A DNA stretch of 64,000 nucleotides from positions 310,001 to 374,000 of the forward strand of contig NZ_JAAOZF010000001.1 of NCBI RefSeq assembly GCF_011759705.1, read 5' to 3'. The notes beneath the pieces were generated by a model. The model searched no databases and was not told where the DNA came from. It worked only from the letters and a program-made list of their open reading frames with translations. The translations under genes were made by a program, and so were the position numbers. How positions within the stretch are numbered: position 1 is the stretch's first letter; the number at the start of each line of letters is the position of its first letter. This stretch comes from Microbacterium ulmi. Lineage in GTDB: Bacteria > Actinomycetota > Actinomycetes > Actinomycetales > Microbacteriaceae. Shown one piece after another: positions 1 to 8,072 of this stretch.

Positions 1-122
1 TCGGCGAGTTCAACACGCGCAACTACGTCGGCTGGCCGTCGGAGGAGGATCCGTACGCGGTTCCCGAGCCGACCCGCCCGCAGATGCTGCTGGTGCTGAC
101 GAAGCTCCAGGCCGCCGAGTAG
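1..122 (+). CDS. C-terminal end of an ABC transporter substrate-binding protein (partial)
   Basis: The reading frame is open from the left edge and stops at TAG 120-122, giving about 39 residues that end in LTKLQAAE. The stretch with NYVGWPSEEDPYAVP resembles the C-terminus of family-5 (peptide/oligosaccharide) extracellular solute-binding proteins, where a Trp-Pro-rich segment precedes the last helix. The call rests mainly on position: two ATPases and two permeases of the Opp/Dpp type follow on the same strand after a strong stem-loop. The rest of the gene is outside the window, so the substrate class cannot be read from this fragment. Confidence 0.7.
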   Translation, partial: GEFNTRNYVGWPSEEDPYAVPEPTRPQMLLVLTKLQAAE

Positions 123-133
123 GCGCATGACAG

Positions 134-169
134 GGTGGGTGCTCCCGGCCGCGTCCGGGGGCACCCACC
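134..169 (+). terminator. Intercistronic stem-loop after the binding-protein gene
   Basis: A 15-bp stem (134-148 with 155-169, one G-U wobble) closes a 6-nt loop between the binding-protein stop and the first ATPase gene. No T-tract follows. Such hairpins after binding-protein genes usually stabilise the upstream message or partly terminate, so that the binding protein is made in excess over the membrane subunits. Confidence 0.6.
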
Positions 170-233
170 CCCATGCAGGCAGGATCCCGGCGGGCGAACC
201 CGAATCGCACCGCCGTCAGAGACAGAGGAACCC

Positions 234-1091
234 GTGACCGACCGACCGCTCCTGACGATCGACGACATCCACGTCGTGTACGACGTCGACCCTCCTGTGC
301 ACGCCGTGCGCGGGGTCTCGCTCGAGCTCCGGCGCGGCGAGATCCTGGGCCTGGCCGGCGAGTCCGGCTGCGGCAAGACGACGCTCGCCTACGGCATCCA
401 GCGCCTCCTGAAGCCGCCCGCCGTCATCAGCGCCGACGGCGTCGTCTTCCACGACGCCTCGGGCGAGGACATCGACATCACGAAGCTCGGCACGGACGAG
501 CTGCGCCGGTTCCGATGGAACAAGGTGTCGATGGTCTTCCAGGGCGCCATGAACGCCCTCAACCCCGTGAAGAACATCGGCAGCCAGCTCGACGACGTCT
601 TCGTGACGCATCGCCCCTCCATGTCGGCGACCGAGCGCCGCGAGGAGTGCGCCGAGCTCCTCGACATCGTTCAGGTGGGCCGCGACCGGCTGCGGTCGTT
701 CCCCCATGAGCTGTCGGGCGGGATGCGCCAGCGCGTCATGATCGCGATGGCCCTCGCGCTCAAGCCCCAGCTCATGATCATGGACGAGCCCACGACGGCG
801 CTCGACGTCCTGATCCAGCGCGAGATCCTCGAGCAGATCTCCGAGCTGCGCGTGCAGTTCGGCTTCTCCGTCATCTTCATCACCCACGACCTGCCGCTGC
901 TGCTCGAGATCAGCGACCGGATCGCCGTCATGCGCGCGGGAGAGGTCGTCGAGCTCGACACGCCGGCGAACATCTACCACGGTGCCGCGCACGAGTACAC
1001 CCGCACGCTGCTGAGCTCGTTCCCGAGCCTCACGGGCGACCGAGGCGGCTTCGTCCGGGGAACGCAGACGCGGGACGGAGCGGCGCGATGA
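234..1091 (+). CDS. Opp/Dpp-type ABC transporter ATP-binding protein (first ATPase)
   Basis: This 285-residue protein is the first of two ATPases of a peptide/oligosaccharide importer. Walker A is GESGCGKT (Lys about residue 48), the signature is LSGGMRQR, and Walker B is LMIMDEP followed by an H-loop in ITHDL. The C-terminus is short, and the oligopeptide/dipeptide C-terminal motif is reduced to the YHGAAHEYTRTLL region. I chose GTG 234 because AGAGGA precedes it and homology begins directly after; a longer frame from 135 would start inside the stem-loop. The stop overlaps the next start by 4 nt (ATGA), so translation is probably coupled. Confidence 0.9.
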   Translation: MTDRPLLTIDDIHVVYDVDPPVHAVRGVSLELRRGEILGLAGESGCGKTTLAYGIQRLLKPPAVISADGVVFHDASGEDIDITKLGTDELRRFRWNKVSMVFQGAMNALNPVKNIGSQLDDVFVTHRPSMSATERREECAELLDIVQVGRDRLRSFPHELSGGMRQRVMIAMALALKPQLMIMDEPTTALDVLIQREILEQISELRVQFGFSVIFITHDLPLLLEISDRIAVMRAGEVVELDTPANIYHGAAHEYTRTLLSSFPSLTGDRGGFVRGTQTRDGAAR

Positions 1092-1915
1092 CGACGCTCG
1101 AGTTCTCCCATGTGACCCGCCGCTACCGCGTCCGCGGCGCCGGCGACATGCTCGCCCTCGACGATGTCAGCTTCACCCTCACCTCCGGCCGGACGATCGC
1201 CCTGGTCGGCCAGAGCGGCAGCGGCAAGTCGACGATCGCGAAGATCCTGACCCAGCTCGAGACGCCGACGTCGGGCACGATCCTGCTCGACGGCACGCCG
1301 ATCCCGCGCCGCGGCCGGGCTCTTCGCGCCTACCGACAGCACGTGCGGATGGTGTTCCAGGACCCGTACGCGTCGCTGAACCCGTACCACACGATCCGGC
1401 ACCATCTCGAGCGCCCGCTGCGGCTGCACCGCGTCGTGCCCCGCGACGGGATCGAGGGGGAGGTGCGCAGGCTCCTCGATCGCGTGCGGCTCTCCCCCGA
1501 GCTCGCGGACCGCCATCCGCACGAGCTCTCGGGCGGTCAGCGTCAGCGCGTGGCCATCGCGCGCGCGCTCGCGTCACGGCCGAGACTGCTCATCGCGGAC
1601 GAGCCCGTGTCCATGCTCGACGTCTCGATCCGCCTCGGCGTGCTGAACCTGCTCGCCGACCTGCAGCGCGACGAGAACCTCGGCGTGCTCTACATCACGC
1701 ACGACCTCGCGACGGCCCGTCACTTCAGCGACGAGATCATGGTGCTCAACCGCGGGGTCGTCGTCGAGTCCGGGCCGGCCGACGAGGTCATCCTCCACCC
1801 GAGAGACCCCTACACCCGGCGGCTCCGCGACGCATCGCCCAATCCGGATGCGCTGTTCGGCGGTCGTGCGACTCCCGATGCGGGCCCCGGCCGCGCCGAG
1901 GAGGCACAGGCATGA
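1088..1915 (+). CDS. Opp/Dpp-type ABC transporter ATP-binding protein (second ATPase)
   Basis: This 275-residue ATPase is the partner of the preceding one. Walker A is GQSGSGKST, the Q-loop lies in MVFQDPYASLNPY (typical of the DppF/OppF side), the signature is LSGGQRQR, Walker B is LLIADEP and the H-loop is ITHDL. HPRDPYTRRL near the C-terminus is the usual end of this family. It starts with ATG in a 4-nt overlap with the upstream ATPase gene and itself overlaps the permease start by 4 nt. The operon as a whole would energise import across the cytoplasmic membrane. Confidence 0.9.
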   Translation: MTTLEFSHVTRRYRVRGAGDMLALDDVSFTLTSGRTIALVGQSGSGKSTIAKILTQLETPTSGTILLDGTPIPRRGRALRAYRQHVRMVFQDPYASLNPYHTIRHHLERPLRLHRVVPRDGIEGEVRRLLDRVRLSPELADRHPHELSGGQRQRVAIARALASRPRLLIADEPVSMLDVSIRLGVLNLLADLQRDENLGVLYITHDLATARHFSDEIMVLNRGVVVESGPADEVILHPRDPYTRRLRDASPNPDALFGGRATPDAGPGRAEEAQA

Positions 1916-2895
1916 GGTTCTTCCTGCGACGCGCCGCGTTCTACCTGTTCACGCTGTGGGCGGCCATCACGATCAACTTCTTCCTTCCCCGTTTCATGAA
2001 GGGGGACCCGATCACGGCGTACCTCGCCCGCAATCAGGGCAAGGTGAGCCCCGAGGCGATCGAGTCGCTCAAGATCCTGTTCGGCCTCGAGCAGGACCGC
2101 CCGCTGTGGGATCAGTACATCCAGTACTGGGGGCTCCTCCTGCGCGGCGACCTCGGCCGGTCGCTCTCGAAGGGTCTCGCCCCCGTGGGCGAGGTCATCC
2201 TCGACGCCCTCCCCTGGACGATCGGGCTCGTCGGCATCGCGACGCTCATCAGCTTCTTCGTGGGCACATCGGTCGGCACCTACATCGGGTGGAAGCGCGG
2301 CAGCAGAGCGGAGTTCGTCGTGCCGGTCGCGACGTTCCTCTCGACCGTCCCCTACTTCTGGCTCGGCCTCATCATGATCGCCGTGTTCTCCACGACCCTC
2401 GGCTGGTTCCCCGCCTCCCACGCGTACGACAAGACGCTGCATCCGCAGCTCAGCTGGGAGTTCGTCTCCAACGTGATCTATCACGGCACCCTGCCCGCGC
2501 TGACGATCGTCATCACGTCGCTCGGCGGCTGGATCCTCGGCATGCGCAACATGATGATCACCGTGCTCGACGAGGACTATGTGACGGTGGCCCAGGCGAA
2601 GGGCCTGACGCCCCGCCGCGTGGTCGTCAACTACGCCGCTCGCAACGCCGTCCTTCCGCAGCTGTCGAGCTTCGCACTGTCGCTCGGCTTCATCGTCGGG
2701 GGCACGCTCATCATGGAGATGATCTTCTCCTACCCGGGCCTGGGCCTGCGGCTGTTCGAGGCGACGCTCGCCAAGGACTATCCGCTCATGCAGGGCATCT
2801 TCCTCGTCATCACGCTCTCGGTCCTCGTCGCGAACGTCATCGCCGACATCGCGTACGCGGCGCTGGACCCCCGCACCCGTCAGGAGGCACAGTGA
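1912..2895 (+). CDS. Opp/Dpp-type ABC transporter permease (DppB-like)
   Basis: This 327-residue integral membrane protein begins MRFFLRRAAFYLFTLW, the typical first helix of DppB-class permeases. About six hydrophobic segments follow. The coupling (EAA-type) loop lies near DEDYVTVAQAKGLTPRRV and meets the ATPases. The extracytoplasmic loop after helix 1 (GDPITAYL to the LGRSLSKG motif) is typical of members that import oligosaccharides as well as peptides. The gene overlaps its neighbours by 4 nt on both sides, consistent with a strictly coupled operon. Confidence 0.9.
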   Translation: MRFFLRRAAFYLFTLWAAITINFFLPRFMKGDPITAYLARNQGKVSPEAIESLKILFGLEQDRPLWDQYIQYWGLLLRGDLGRSLSKGLAPVGEVILDALPWTIGLVGIATLISFFVGTSVGTYIGWKRGSRAEFVVPVATFLSTVPYFWLGLIMIAVFSTTLGWFPASHAYDKTLHPQLSWEFVSNVIYHGTLPALTIVITSLGGWILGMRNMMITVLDEDYVTVAQAKGLTPRRVVVNYAARNAVLPQLSSFALSLGFIVGGTLIMEMIFSYPGLGLRLFEATLAKDYPLMQGIFLVITLSVLVANVIADIAYAALDPRTRQEAQ

Positions 2896-3884
2896 CCGCC
2901 GCAACCGGCACGATCGAGGAGGTCACGCCCTCCCCTCGATCCCGGCGCTTCAGCGAGGGCCTGTCGATGTTCCGCAACCCGAAGTCGCTCGTCGGGATCG
3001 GCATCCTGGGATTCTTCGCCCTCCTCGCGATCATCGGACCGTGGATCGCGCCCTACGACCCGAACGCGATCGATCTGCAGGCGCGCAACTCCCCGCCGAC
3101 GCCCCAGCACTGGCTGGGGACGACCCACATGGGCCAGGACGTGCTCAGCCAGATCATCATCGGCACGCGAGACGTCATGTTCGTCGGGTTCATGGCGGGC
3201 GTGCTCGGCACGCTCCTCGCGGTGATCGTCGGCGTGACGGCGGGCTACATCCGGGGCACGGGCAGCGAGGCGCTCTCGGCGCTGTCGAACGTGTTCCTGG
3301 TCATTCCGGGGCTTCCGCTCATCATCATCATCACGTCGCAGTTCGACGATCCCAACATGCTCCTCATCGCCGTCGTGCTCGCGATCACCGGCTGGGCATG
3401 GGGTGCTCGCGTCCTGCGCGCGCAGACGATGTCGCTGCGCAACCGCGACTTCGTGCAGGCTGCGCGTGCCAACGGCGAGCCGCTGTGGCGCATCATCGGC
3501 GTCGAGATGCTGCCGAACCTCATGGCGGTCATCGCGTCGAGCTTCGTGGGCACCGTGACGGCCGCCATCCTCACCCAGACCACGCTGGCGTTCGTCGGGA
3601 TCACGCCGATCAGCCAGTGGAACTGGGGCACGATCCTGTTCTGGGCGCAGAGCCAGAACGCCTTCCCCGATCGATGGTGGTGGTACCTGCCCGCGGGTCT
3701 GTGCATCGCGCTCGTCGGCATGGCCCTCGCCCTCCTGAACTTCGGCATCGACGAGTACGTCAATCCGCGTCTGCGCACGGCGGGTCAGCGCGCCCGCGCG
3801 CTGAAGAAGAAGGGGATGTCGATCTCGAGCGACATCACGGTCGTGCGCGCCGCGCCGCCCGTCGACTCCCCCTCGGGCGCCTGA
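2892..3884 (+). CDS. Opp/Dpp-type ABC transporter permease (DppC-like)
   Basis: This 330-residue second permease has a cytoplasmic N-terminal stretch (MFRNPKSLVGIGIL), a first helix leading to IAPYDPNAIDL, the DppC hallmark LGTTHMGQDVLSQIIIGTR, and a coupling loop around RNRDFVQAARANGEP. I chose GTG 2892, which gives a 4-nt GTGA overlap with the DppB-like gene; a longer open frame upstream is only a shadow of that gene. It forms the translocation channel with the preceding permease. Confidence 0.9.
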   Translation: MTAATGTIEEVTPSPRSRRFSEGLSMFRNPKSLVGIGILGFFALLAIIGPWIAPYDPNAIDLQARNSPPTPQHWLGTTHMGQDVLSQIIIGTRDVMFVGFMAGVLGTLLAVIVGVTAGYIRGTGSEALSALSNVFLVIPGLPLIIIITSQFDDPNMLLIAVVLAITGWAWGARVLRAQTMSLRNRDFVQAARANGEPLWRIIGVEMLPNLMAVIASSFVGTVTAAILTQTTLAFVGITPISQWNWGTILFWAQSQNAFPDRWWWYLPAGLCIALVGMALALLNFGIDEYVNPRLRTAGQRARALKKKGMSISSDITVVRAAPPVDSPSGA

Positions 3885-3936
3885 CGAACCCGCACATCGA
3901 CCTCTGCGCGCGACAGCGCACCGATTTGGAGCCATC

Positions 3937-6270
3937 GTGACCTCATCCCCGCCCTACCTCGACCAGACGCTGCCCGTGGGCGAGCGGATCGACGACCTCC
4001 TCGGGCGCATGACGCTCGAGGAGAAGATCGGCCAGATGCTGCAGCTGGACGCGCGCGAGGATCTCGAGCACGAGGTGCTCGGGATGCACGCCGGCTCGAT
4101 CCTGCACGCGTCGCCGGAGCGCGTCGTGCGCGCGCGAGAGCTCACGCTGCGCACGCGGCTGCGGATCCCGCTCATCGTCGGGGAGGACTGCATCCACGGC
4201 CACTCCTTCTGGGAGGGCGGGACGGTGTTCCCGACGCAGCTGGGCATGGCGGCGACGTGGGATCCCGAGCTCGTCGAGCGCGTCGCCCGCTCGACCGCCG
4301 CCGAGGTCGCCGCGACCGGCATCCACTGGACGTTCTCCCCCGTGCTGTGCATCTCGCGCGACCTGCGCTGGGGCCGCGTCGACGAGACGTTCGGCGAGGA
4401 CCCCTTCCTCATCGGCGAGCTCGCCTCGGCGATGGTGCGCGGCTATCAGGGCGACGGCCTCGGCGACCCCACGGCGATCCTCGCGACGGCCAAGCACTTC
4501 GCGGGCTACTCCGAGACGCAGGGCGGCCGCGACGCGAGCGAGGCGGACATCTCGCGTCGCAAGCTGCGCTCGTGGTTCCTGCCTCCGTTCGAGCGAGTGG
4601 CACGGGAAGGATGCCGCACGTTCATGCTGGGCTACCAGACGACCGACGGCGTGCCGATCACGGTCAACGAGTGGCTGCTGGGCGACGTCCTCCGCGGCGA
4701 GTGGGGCTACACGGGCACGCTCATCACCGACTGGGACAACGTGGGCCGCATGGTGTGGGAGCAGAAGGTGCAGCCCGACTACGCCCACGCTGCGGCCGCC
4801 GCCGTCAAGGCGGGCAACGACATGGTCATGACGACGCCCGGCTTCTTCCAGGGAGCCCTCGACGCCGTCGCCCAGGGCCTCATCACGGAGCGGGACCTCG
4901 ACCGCGCCGTCGCCCGGATCCTGCTGCTGAAGTTCGAGTTCGGCCTGTTCGAGGATCCGCGGCTGCCCGACGCCGAGCGCATCCGGACCGTCATCGGCTC
5001 CGCGGCGCACACGGCCCTCAACCTCGAGACGTCTCGCCGCTCGCTCGTCCTGCTGCGCAACGACGACGGCGTGCTACCCCTTGCCGGCGGTCTGACGCCG
5101 GATGCCGCGGGCCGCGCCTTCGGAAACGGCTCGCCGCGGCGCATCGCTGTGGTCGGACCCCTGGCCGACGATGCGCAGAGCCAGCTCGGCGACTGGGCCG
5201 GCTCGTCGGGGCAGGTCGACTGGCTGCCGGACGGCCAGCCGCGCGAGCTGATCACGACGGTGCTCGACGGCCTGCTGGCCCACGTTCCCGCGGACTGGGC
5301 CGTCGACTATGCGAAGGGCGCCGACATCCTGACGCTCGCGGACGACCCCGAGGGGGCCTTCTTCCCCGACGGCCAGCCCCGCCCGCAGGTGGTCGTGCCC
5401 TGCGAGCCCGACGAGGCCCAGATCGCCGCAGCCGTCGCCGCGGCAGAGGGCGCGGACTGGGTCGTCGCGGTCGTGGGCGATCGCGTCGAGCTCGTGGGCG
5501 AGGGCCGGTCCACGGCGACGCTCGAGCTCATCGGCGGTCAGCGGGCGCTCCTGGACGCCCTCGCGGCGACCGGCACCCCGCTGGTCGTCGTGCTGCTCGC
5601 GTCGAAGCCGCTCGTGCTTCCCGCATCCGTGCAGGATGCCGCGCTGGTGTGGGCCGCGAATCCGGGCATGCAGGGCGGTCGCGCGATCGCCGAGCTGCTG
5701 CTCGGGCTCATCGAGCCGACGGGGCGTTTGCCCATCTCGTTCGCGCGTCATGTGGGGCAGCAGCCCACCTACTACAACCAGATCCGCGGCCAGCACGGCA
5801 ACAGGTACGCCGACCTCACCCAGAGCCCCGCGCACGCGTTCGGCGAGGGCCTCTCGTATTCGACGGTCGAGTACGCCGGGGTGAGGATCGACGACGACGT
5901 CCTCACGGCGGACGGCGTCGTGCGCGCCGAACTCGTGCTGCGCAACACGGGCACGCGGCCCGCTCACGAGGTCGTGCAGGCGTACGTCCGCGACACCGTG
6001 ACCTCGGTCAGCTGGGCGGACAAGGAGCTCAAGGCGTACCGCCACGTCGACCTCGCCCCCGGCGAGGAGGCGACGGTCGAGATCACGGTTCCCGTCTCCG
6101 AGTGCACGATCGTGGATGCCGCGGGCCGCCGCATGGTCGAAGCCGGCGCGTTCGAGCTCCTCGTCGGGCCCTCGTCGCGCGACGAGGCGCTGCTCGGGGC
6201 GGGCTTCTGGGTCCTCCCCGCCGCCGAGCGGACCGAGGACGTCCCGGAGGCGGTCGCCGACCGGCGCTGA
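3937..6270 (+). CDS. Glycoside hydrolase family 3 protein, beta-glucosidase/xylosidase-like
   Basis: This 777-residue retaining glycosidase has the full three-part GH3 layout: an N-terminal TIM-barrel-like domain (about 10-340), an alpha/beta sandwich (about 370-620) and a C-terminal fibronectin-III-like domain (about 660-750). The likely nucleophile is Asp265 in LITDWDNVG, and KHFAGYS is the substrate-binding KH motif. No signal peptide is visible, so it should act in the cytosol. The start is GTG 3937 with TTTGGAG upstream, 52 nt after the permease gene, so it is probably co-transcribed. The context suggests that the importer delivers a beta-linked oligosaccharide that this enzyme trims. 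The exact sugar is not readable. Confidence 0.92.
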   Translation: MTSSPPYLDQTLPVGERIDDLLGRMTLEEKIGQMLQLDAREDLEHEVLGMHAGSILHASPERVVRARELTLRTRLRIPLIVGEDCIHGHSFWEGGTVFPTQLGMAATWDPELVERVARSTAAEVAATGIHWTFSPVLCISRDLRWGRVDETFGEDPFLIGELASAMVRGYQGDGLGDPTAILATAKHFAGYSETQGGRDASEADISRRKLRSWFLPPFERVAREGCRTFMLGYQTTDGVPITVNEWLLGDVLRGEWGYTGTLITDWDNVGRMVWEQKVQPDYAHAAAAAVKAGNDMVMTTPGFFQGALDAVAQGLITERDLDRAVARILLLKFEFGLFEDPRLPDAERIRTVIGSAAHTALNLETSRRSLVLLRNDDGVLPLAGGLTPDAAGRAFGNGSPRRIAVVGPLADDAQSQLGDWAGSSGQVDWLPDGQPRELITTVLDGLLAHVPADWAVDYAKGADILTLADDPEGAFFPDGQPRPQVVVPCEPDEAQIAAAVAAAEGADWVVAVVGDRVELVGEGRSTATLELIGGQRALLDALAATGTPLVVVLLASKPLVLPASVQDAALVWAANPGMQGGRAIAELLLGLIEPTGRLPISFARHVGQQPTYYNQIRGQHGNRYADLTQSPAHAFGEGLSYSTVEYAGVRIDDDVLTADGVVRAELVLRNTGTRPAHEVVQAYVRDTVTSVSWADKELKAYRHVDLAPGEEATVEITVPVSECTIVDAAGRRMVEAGAFELLVGPSSRDEALLGAGFWVLPAAERTEDVPEAVADRR

Positions 6271-6290
6271 GCTGCGGGCCCTGCCGCGTT

Positions 6291-6316
6291 CGCGGGGATC
6301 GTGCGCGATCCCCGCG
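6291..6316. terminator. Rho-independent-like hairpin between convergent genes
   Basis: A perfect 10-bp stem (6291-6300 with 6307-6316) closes a 6-nt loop just after the GH3 stop and before the end of the convergent DUF3027 gene. There is no clear U-run, as is common in high-GC actinobacteria. Confidence 0.6.
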
Positions 6317-6364
6317 GCACGATCACCCGACGGCGGCGATCACGCCTCGGAGAGGCGGAGTGGA

Positions 6365-7321
6365 TCAGTCCCGGTCGTCGGGGTCGTCGTCTTCATCGGG
6401 GTCGTCGGGGTCGTCGTCGTCGGGGTCGTCGTCGTCCGAGTCGTCATCGTCCGAGTCGTCGTCGTCCGAGTCGTCATCGTCCGAGTCGTCATCGGCAAAG
6501 TCGTCGTCGGAGTCGTCCTCATCGTCCGAGTCGTCATCGTCCGAGTCGTCCTCATCGTCCGAGTCGTCATCGTCCGAGTCGTCCTCGTCGAAGTCGTCCT
6601 CGTCCGAGTCGTCATCGTCGAAGTCGTCGGAGTCGTCCTCGTCGTCCGAGTCGTCGTCGCTCGCCGTGTCATCCGGCCCGTCGAGCTCGTCGATGTCGAC
6701 GCCGTCGACGTCGCCCGAGTGCAGGATCGGCGATCCGTCGTCGTCGAAGTCGACGGCGTCCAGATCGTCCAGATCCTCGACGTCGTCGAGGTCCTCGGCG
6801 CCGGTCGCGGCATCCTGCCCCGCGGCGGCGAGCGCGGCCTGCGCGGCCTCGTAGTCCGCGAGCCGAACGGCCCACGGGATCCACTCGGGCGCGAGGAGCG
6901 CGCCGTCGCCGGGGAGCAGCTCGGTCTCGAGCACGGTCGGCTCGGCGTCGTCGACGCGCGCGACGCTGACGGTCCAGAACCATCCGGGGTACCCTGCCAG
7001 CCGGTTGGCGAAGCGCAGCGAGACGACGCCGCCCGGTTCGAGCGTGTACCCCGCCGGTTCGCCGATGGTCGCGGCGGGCGTGATCTCCTTCAGCGCAGCG
7101 AGCGCGAGGTCGTGGGCCTCGACGAGCCGCTCGTCGGGCACGCGCTCCTCGACGGTCTCGGCGGCGACGACCGCTTCCTCCTCGGCGGCCGCGGCCGCGT
7201 CGGAGCCGGCGACGTGCTCGACGTCGCCCTCGAGCGCGTCGACCTCCACGGCGGATGCCGCGGCATCCGTCTGCGAGTCATCGGCCGGGGCGGCGTCGAC
7301 CGGCTCAGGCGTCGAGTTCAT
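6365..7321 (-). CDS. DUF3027 domain protein with a long Asp/Ser-rich C-terminal tail
   Basis: The protein has 318 residues. The conserved DUF3027 core contains RFANRLAGYPGWFWTVSVARV and LLAPEWIPW (about residues 98-155); its molecular role is not known to me. From about residue 190 the protein becomes almost entirely Asp, Ser and Glu, with repeats such as DDSDDED for about 120 residues, presumably disordered and strongly negative. I took ATG 7321, which overlaps the end of the upstream cold-shock gene by 17 nt; a longer frame would lie inside that gene. The DUF3027/cold-shock/XPB neighbourhood resembles the mycobacterial Rv0861c-Rv0883c region. Confidence 0.85.
   Translation of the reverse strand: MNSTPEPVDAAPADDSQTDAAASAVEVDALEGDVEHVAGSDAAAAAEEEAVVAAETVEERVPDERLVEAHDLALAALKEITPAATIGEPAGYTLEPGGVVSLRFANRLAGYPGWFWTVSVARVDDAEPTVLETELLPGDGALLAPEWIPWAVRLADYEAAQAALAAAGQDAATGAEDLDDVEDLDDLDAVDFDDDGSPILHSGDVDGVDIDELDGPDDTASDDDSDDEDDSDDFDDDDSDEDDFDEDDSDDDDSDDEDDSDDDDSDDEDDSDDDFADDDSDDDDSDDDDSDDDDSDDDDPDDDDPDDPDEDDDPDDRD
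6369..6660. repeat. Degenerate 15/18-bp coding minisatellite (Asp/Ser repeats)
   Basis: About 290 bp consist of variants of GTCGTCATCGTCCGA and GTCGTCGTCGGG in tandem. On the minus strand they encode DSDDD- and DSDDE-type units. Some units are identical over 15-18 bp (for example around 6440-6490 and 6530-6580), so slippage and length variation between strains are likely. Confidence 0.85.
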
Positions 7322-7688
7322 CGGCCACCTTGCGGAGGACCGCCGCGACCTTCTTCGCGTGCGCACCGCTGGGGTAGCGGCCCCGGCGGAGGTCGCCGCC
7401 GATGCCGTCGAGAAGCTTGACGAGGTCCTCGATGATGATCGCCATGTCGTCGGCGGGCTTGCGGGAGCGCTTCGCGAGGCTCACGGGAGCCTCGAGCACG
7501 CGCACCGAGAGCGCCTGCAGACCGCGCTTGCCGTCGGCGACTCCGAACTCCAGGCGCGCGCCGGGCTTGGGCGCGGGCGTGCCTGCGGGCAGGGCCGTGG
7601 CGTGCAGGAAGACGTCCTGGCCGTCATCCGTCGTGATGAAGCCGAACCCCTTCTCCTCGTCGTAGAACCTGACCTTGCCGGTGGGCAT
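7305..7688 (-). CDS. Cold-shock-domain protein with C-terminal extension
   Basis: The protein has 127 residues. Residues 1-66 form a cold-shock domain with the RNP1-like motif GFGFIT and the RNP2-like motif VFLHATAL; it begins MPTGKVRFYDEEKG. The remaining 60 residues (RKPADDMAIIIEDLVKLLDGIGG) form a basic-then-helical extension found in actinobacterial CspB-type proteins near DUF3027. It should bind single-stranded RNA or DNA in the cytosol. It overlaps the DUF3027 start by 17 nt and is read first, so the two are probably co-expressed. Confidence 0.9.
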   Translation of the reverse strand: MPTGKVRFYDEEKGFGFITTDDGQDVFLHATALPAGTPAPKPGARLEFGVADGKRGLQALSVRVLEAPVSLAKRSRKPADDMAIIIEDLVKLLDGIGGDLRRGRYPSGAHAKKVAAVLRKVADELDA

Positions 7689-7783
7689 CGAGACCTCGCT
7701 GCGCTTCGCCCGCGGTCTGCGGGCGTGGTGGAAGAGGGCCGGTGGGTCCCCTGCATCAAGCCTAGAGCACTGCCGCGAGCGGG

Positions 7784-7789
7784 TAGGCT
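7784..7789 (+). promoter_or_regulatory. -10 box TAGGCT of a leaderless promoter
   Basis: TAGGCT ends 7 nt before ATG 7797. Transcription would begin at or next to the start codon, which favours 7797 over the in-frame ATG at 7791. Confidence 0.55.
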
Positions 7790-7796
7790 GATGCGG

Positions 7797-8069
7797 ATGA
7801 GCACGCAGACCCCCGGCGACGTACCCGTCCGCCGCATCGACCGGATCCTCGCCTTCATGTCGTTGGGCCTCCTGGTTCTGTCGGTCTTGTGCTTCGTCGC
7901 GATCATGATCGGCACCGCGACGGGCATGGAGCAGGCGGACTTCGCCGGCGGCGTGTGGCCGGTCGTCGGCATCCTGGTCTACATCGCTCCGATCCTCGCC
8001 TTCCTGCTGCTGATCTCGGTCGTGATCATGGCCTTCGTCCGGAGGGCTCGCGCCAACCGAGGGCGCTGA
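7797..8069 (+). CDS. Small two-helix membrane protein
   Basis: The product has 90 residues. A short hydrophilic N-terminus (STQTPGDVPVRRIDRI) is followed by two hydrophobic segments (about residues 19-41 and 55-80) and a basic cytoplasmic tail RRARANRGR. I do not recognise a named family. Similar small multi-pass proteins occur beside the Rv0862c-type gene in Microbacteriaceae. It has no Shine-Dalgarno sequence but a -10 box 7 nt upstream, so it is probably leaderless. The helicase-associated gene follows after 3 nt and is likely co-transcribed. Confidence 0.75.
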   Translation: MSTQTPGDVPVRRIDRILAFMSLGLLVLSVLCFVAIMIGTATGMEQADFAGGVWPVVGILVYIAPILAFLLLISVVIMAFVRRARANRGR

Positions 8070-8072
8070 CCC

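Noticed and set aside
6369-6660. Regular short repeats resembling a CRISPR or intergenic satellite
   Set aside because: The repeats have no unique spacers and stay in frame inside the DUF3027 gene, encoding Asp/Ser units.
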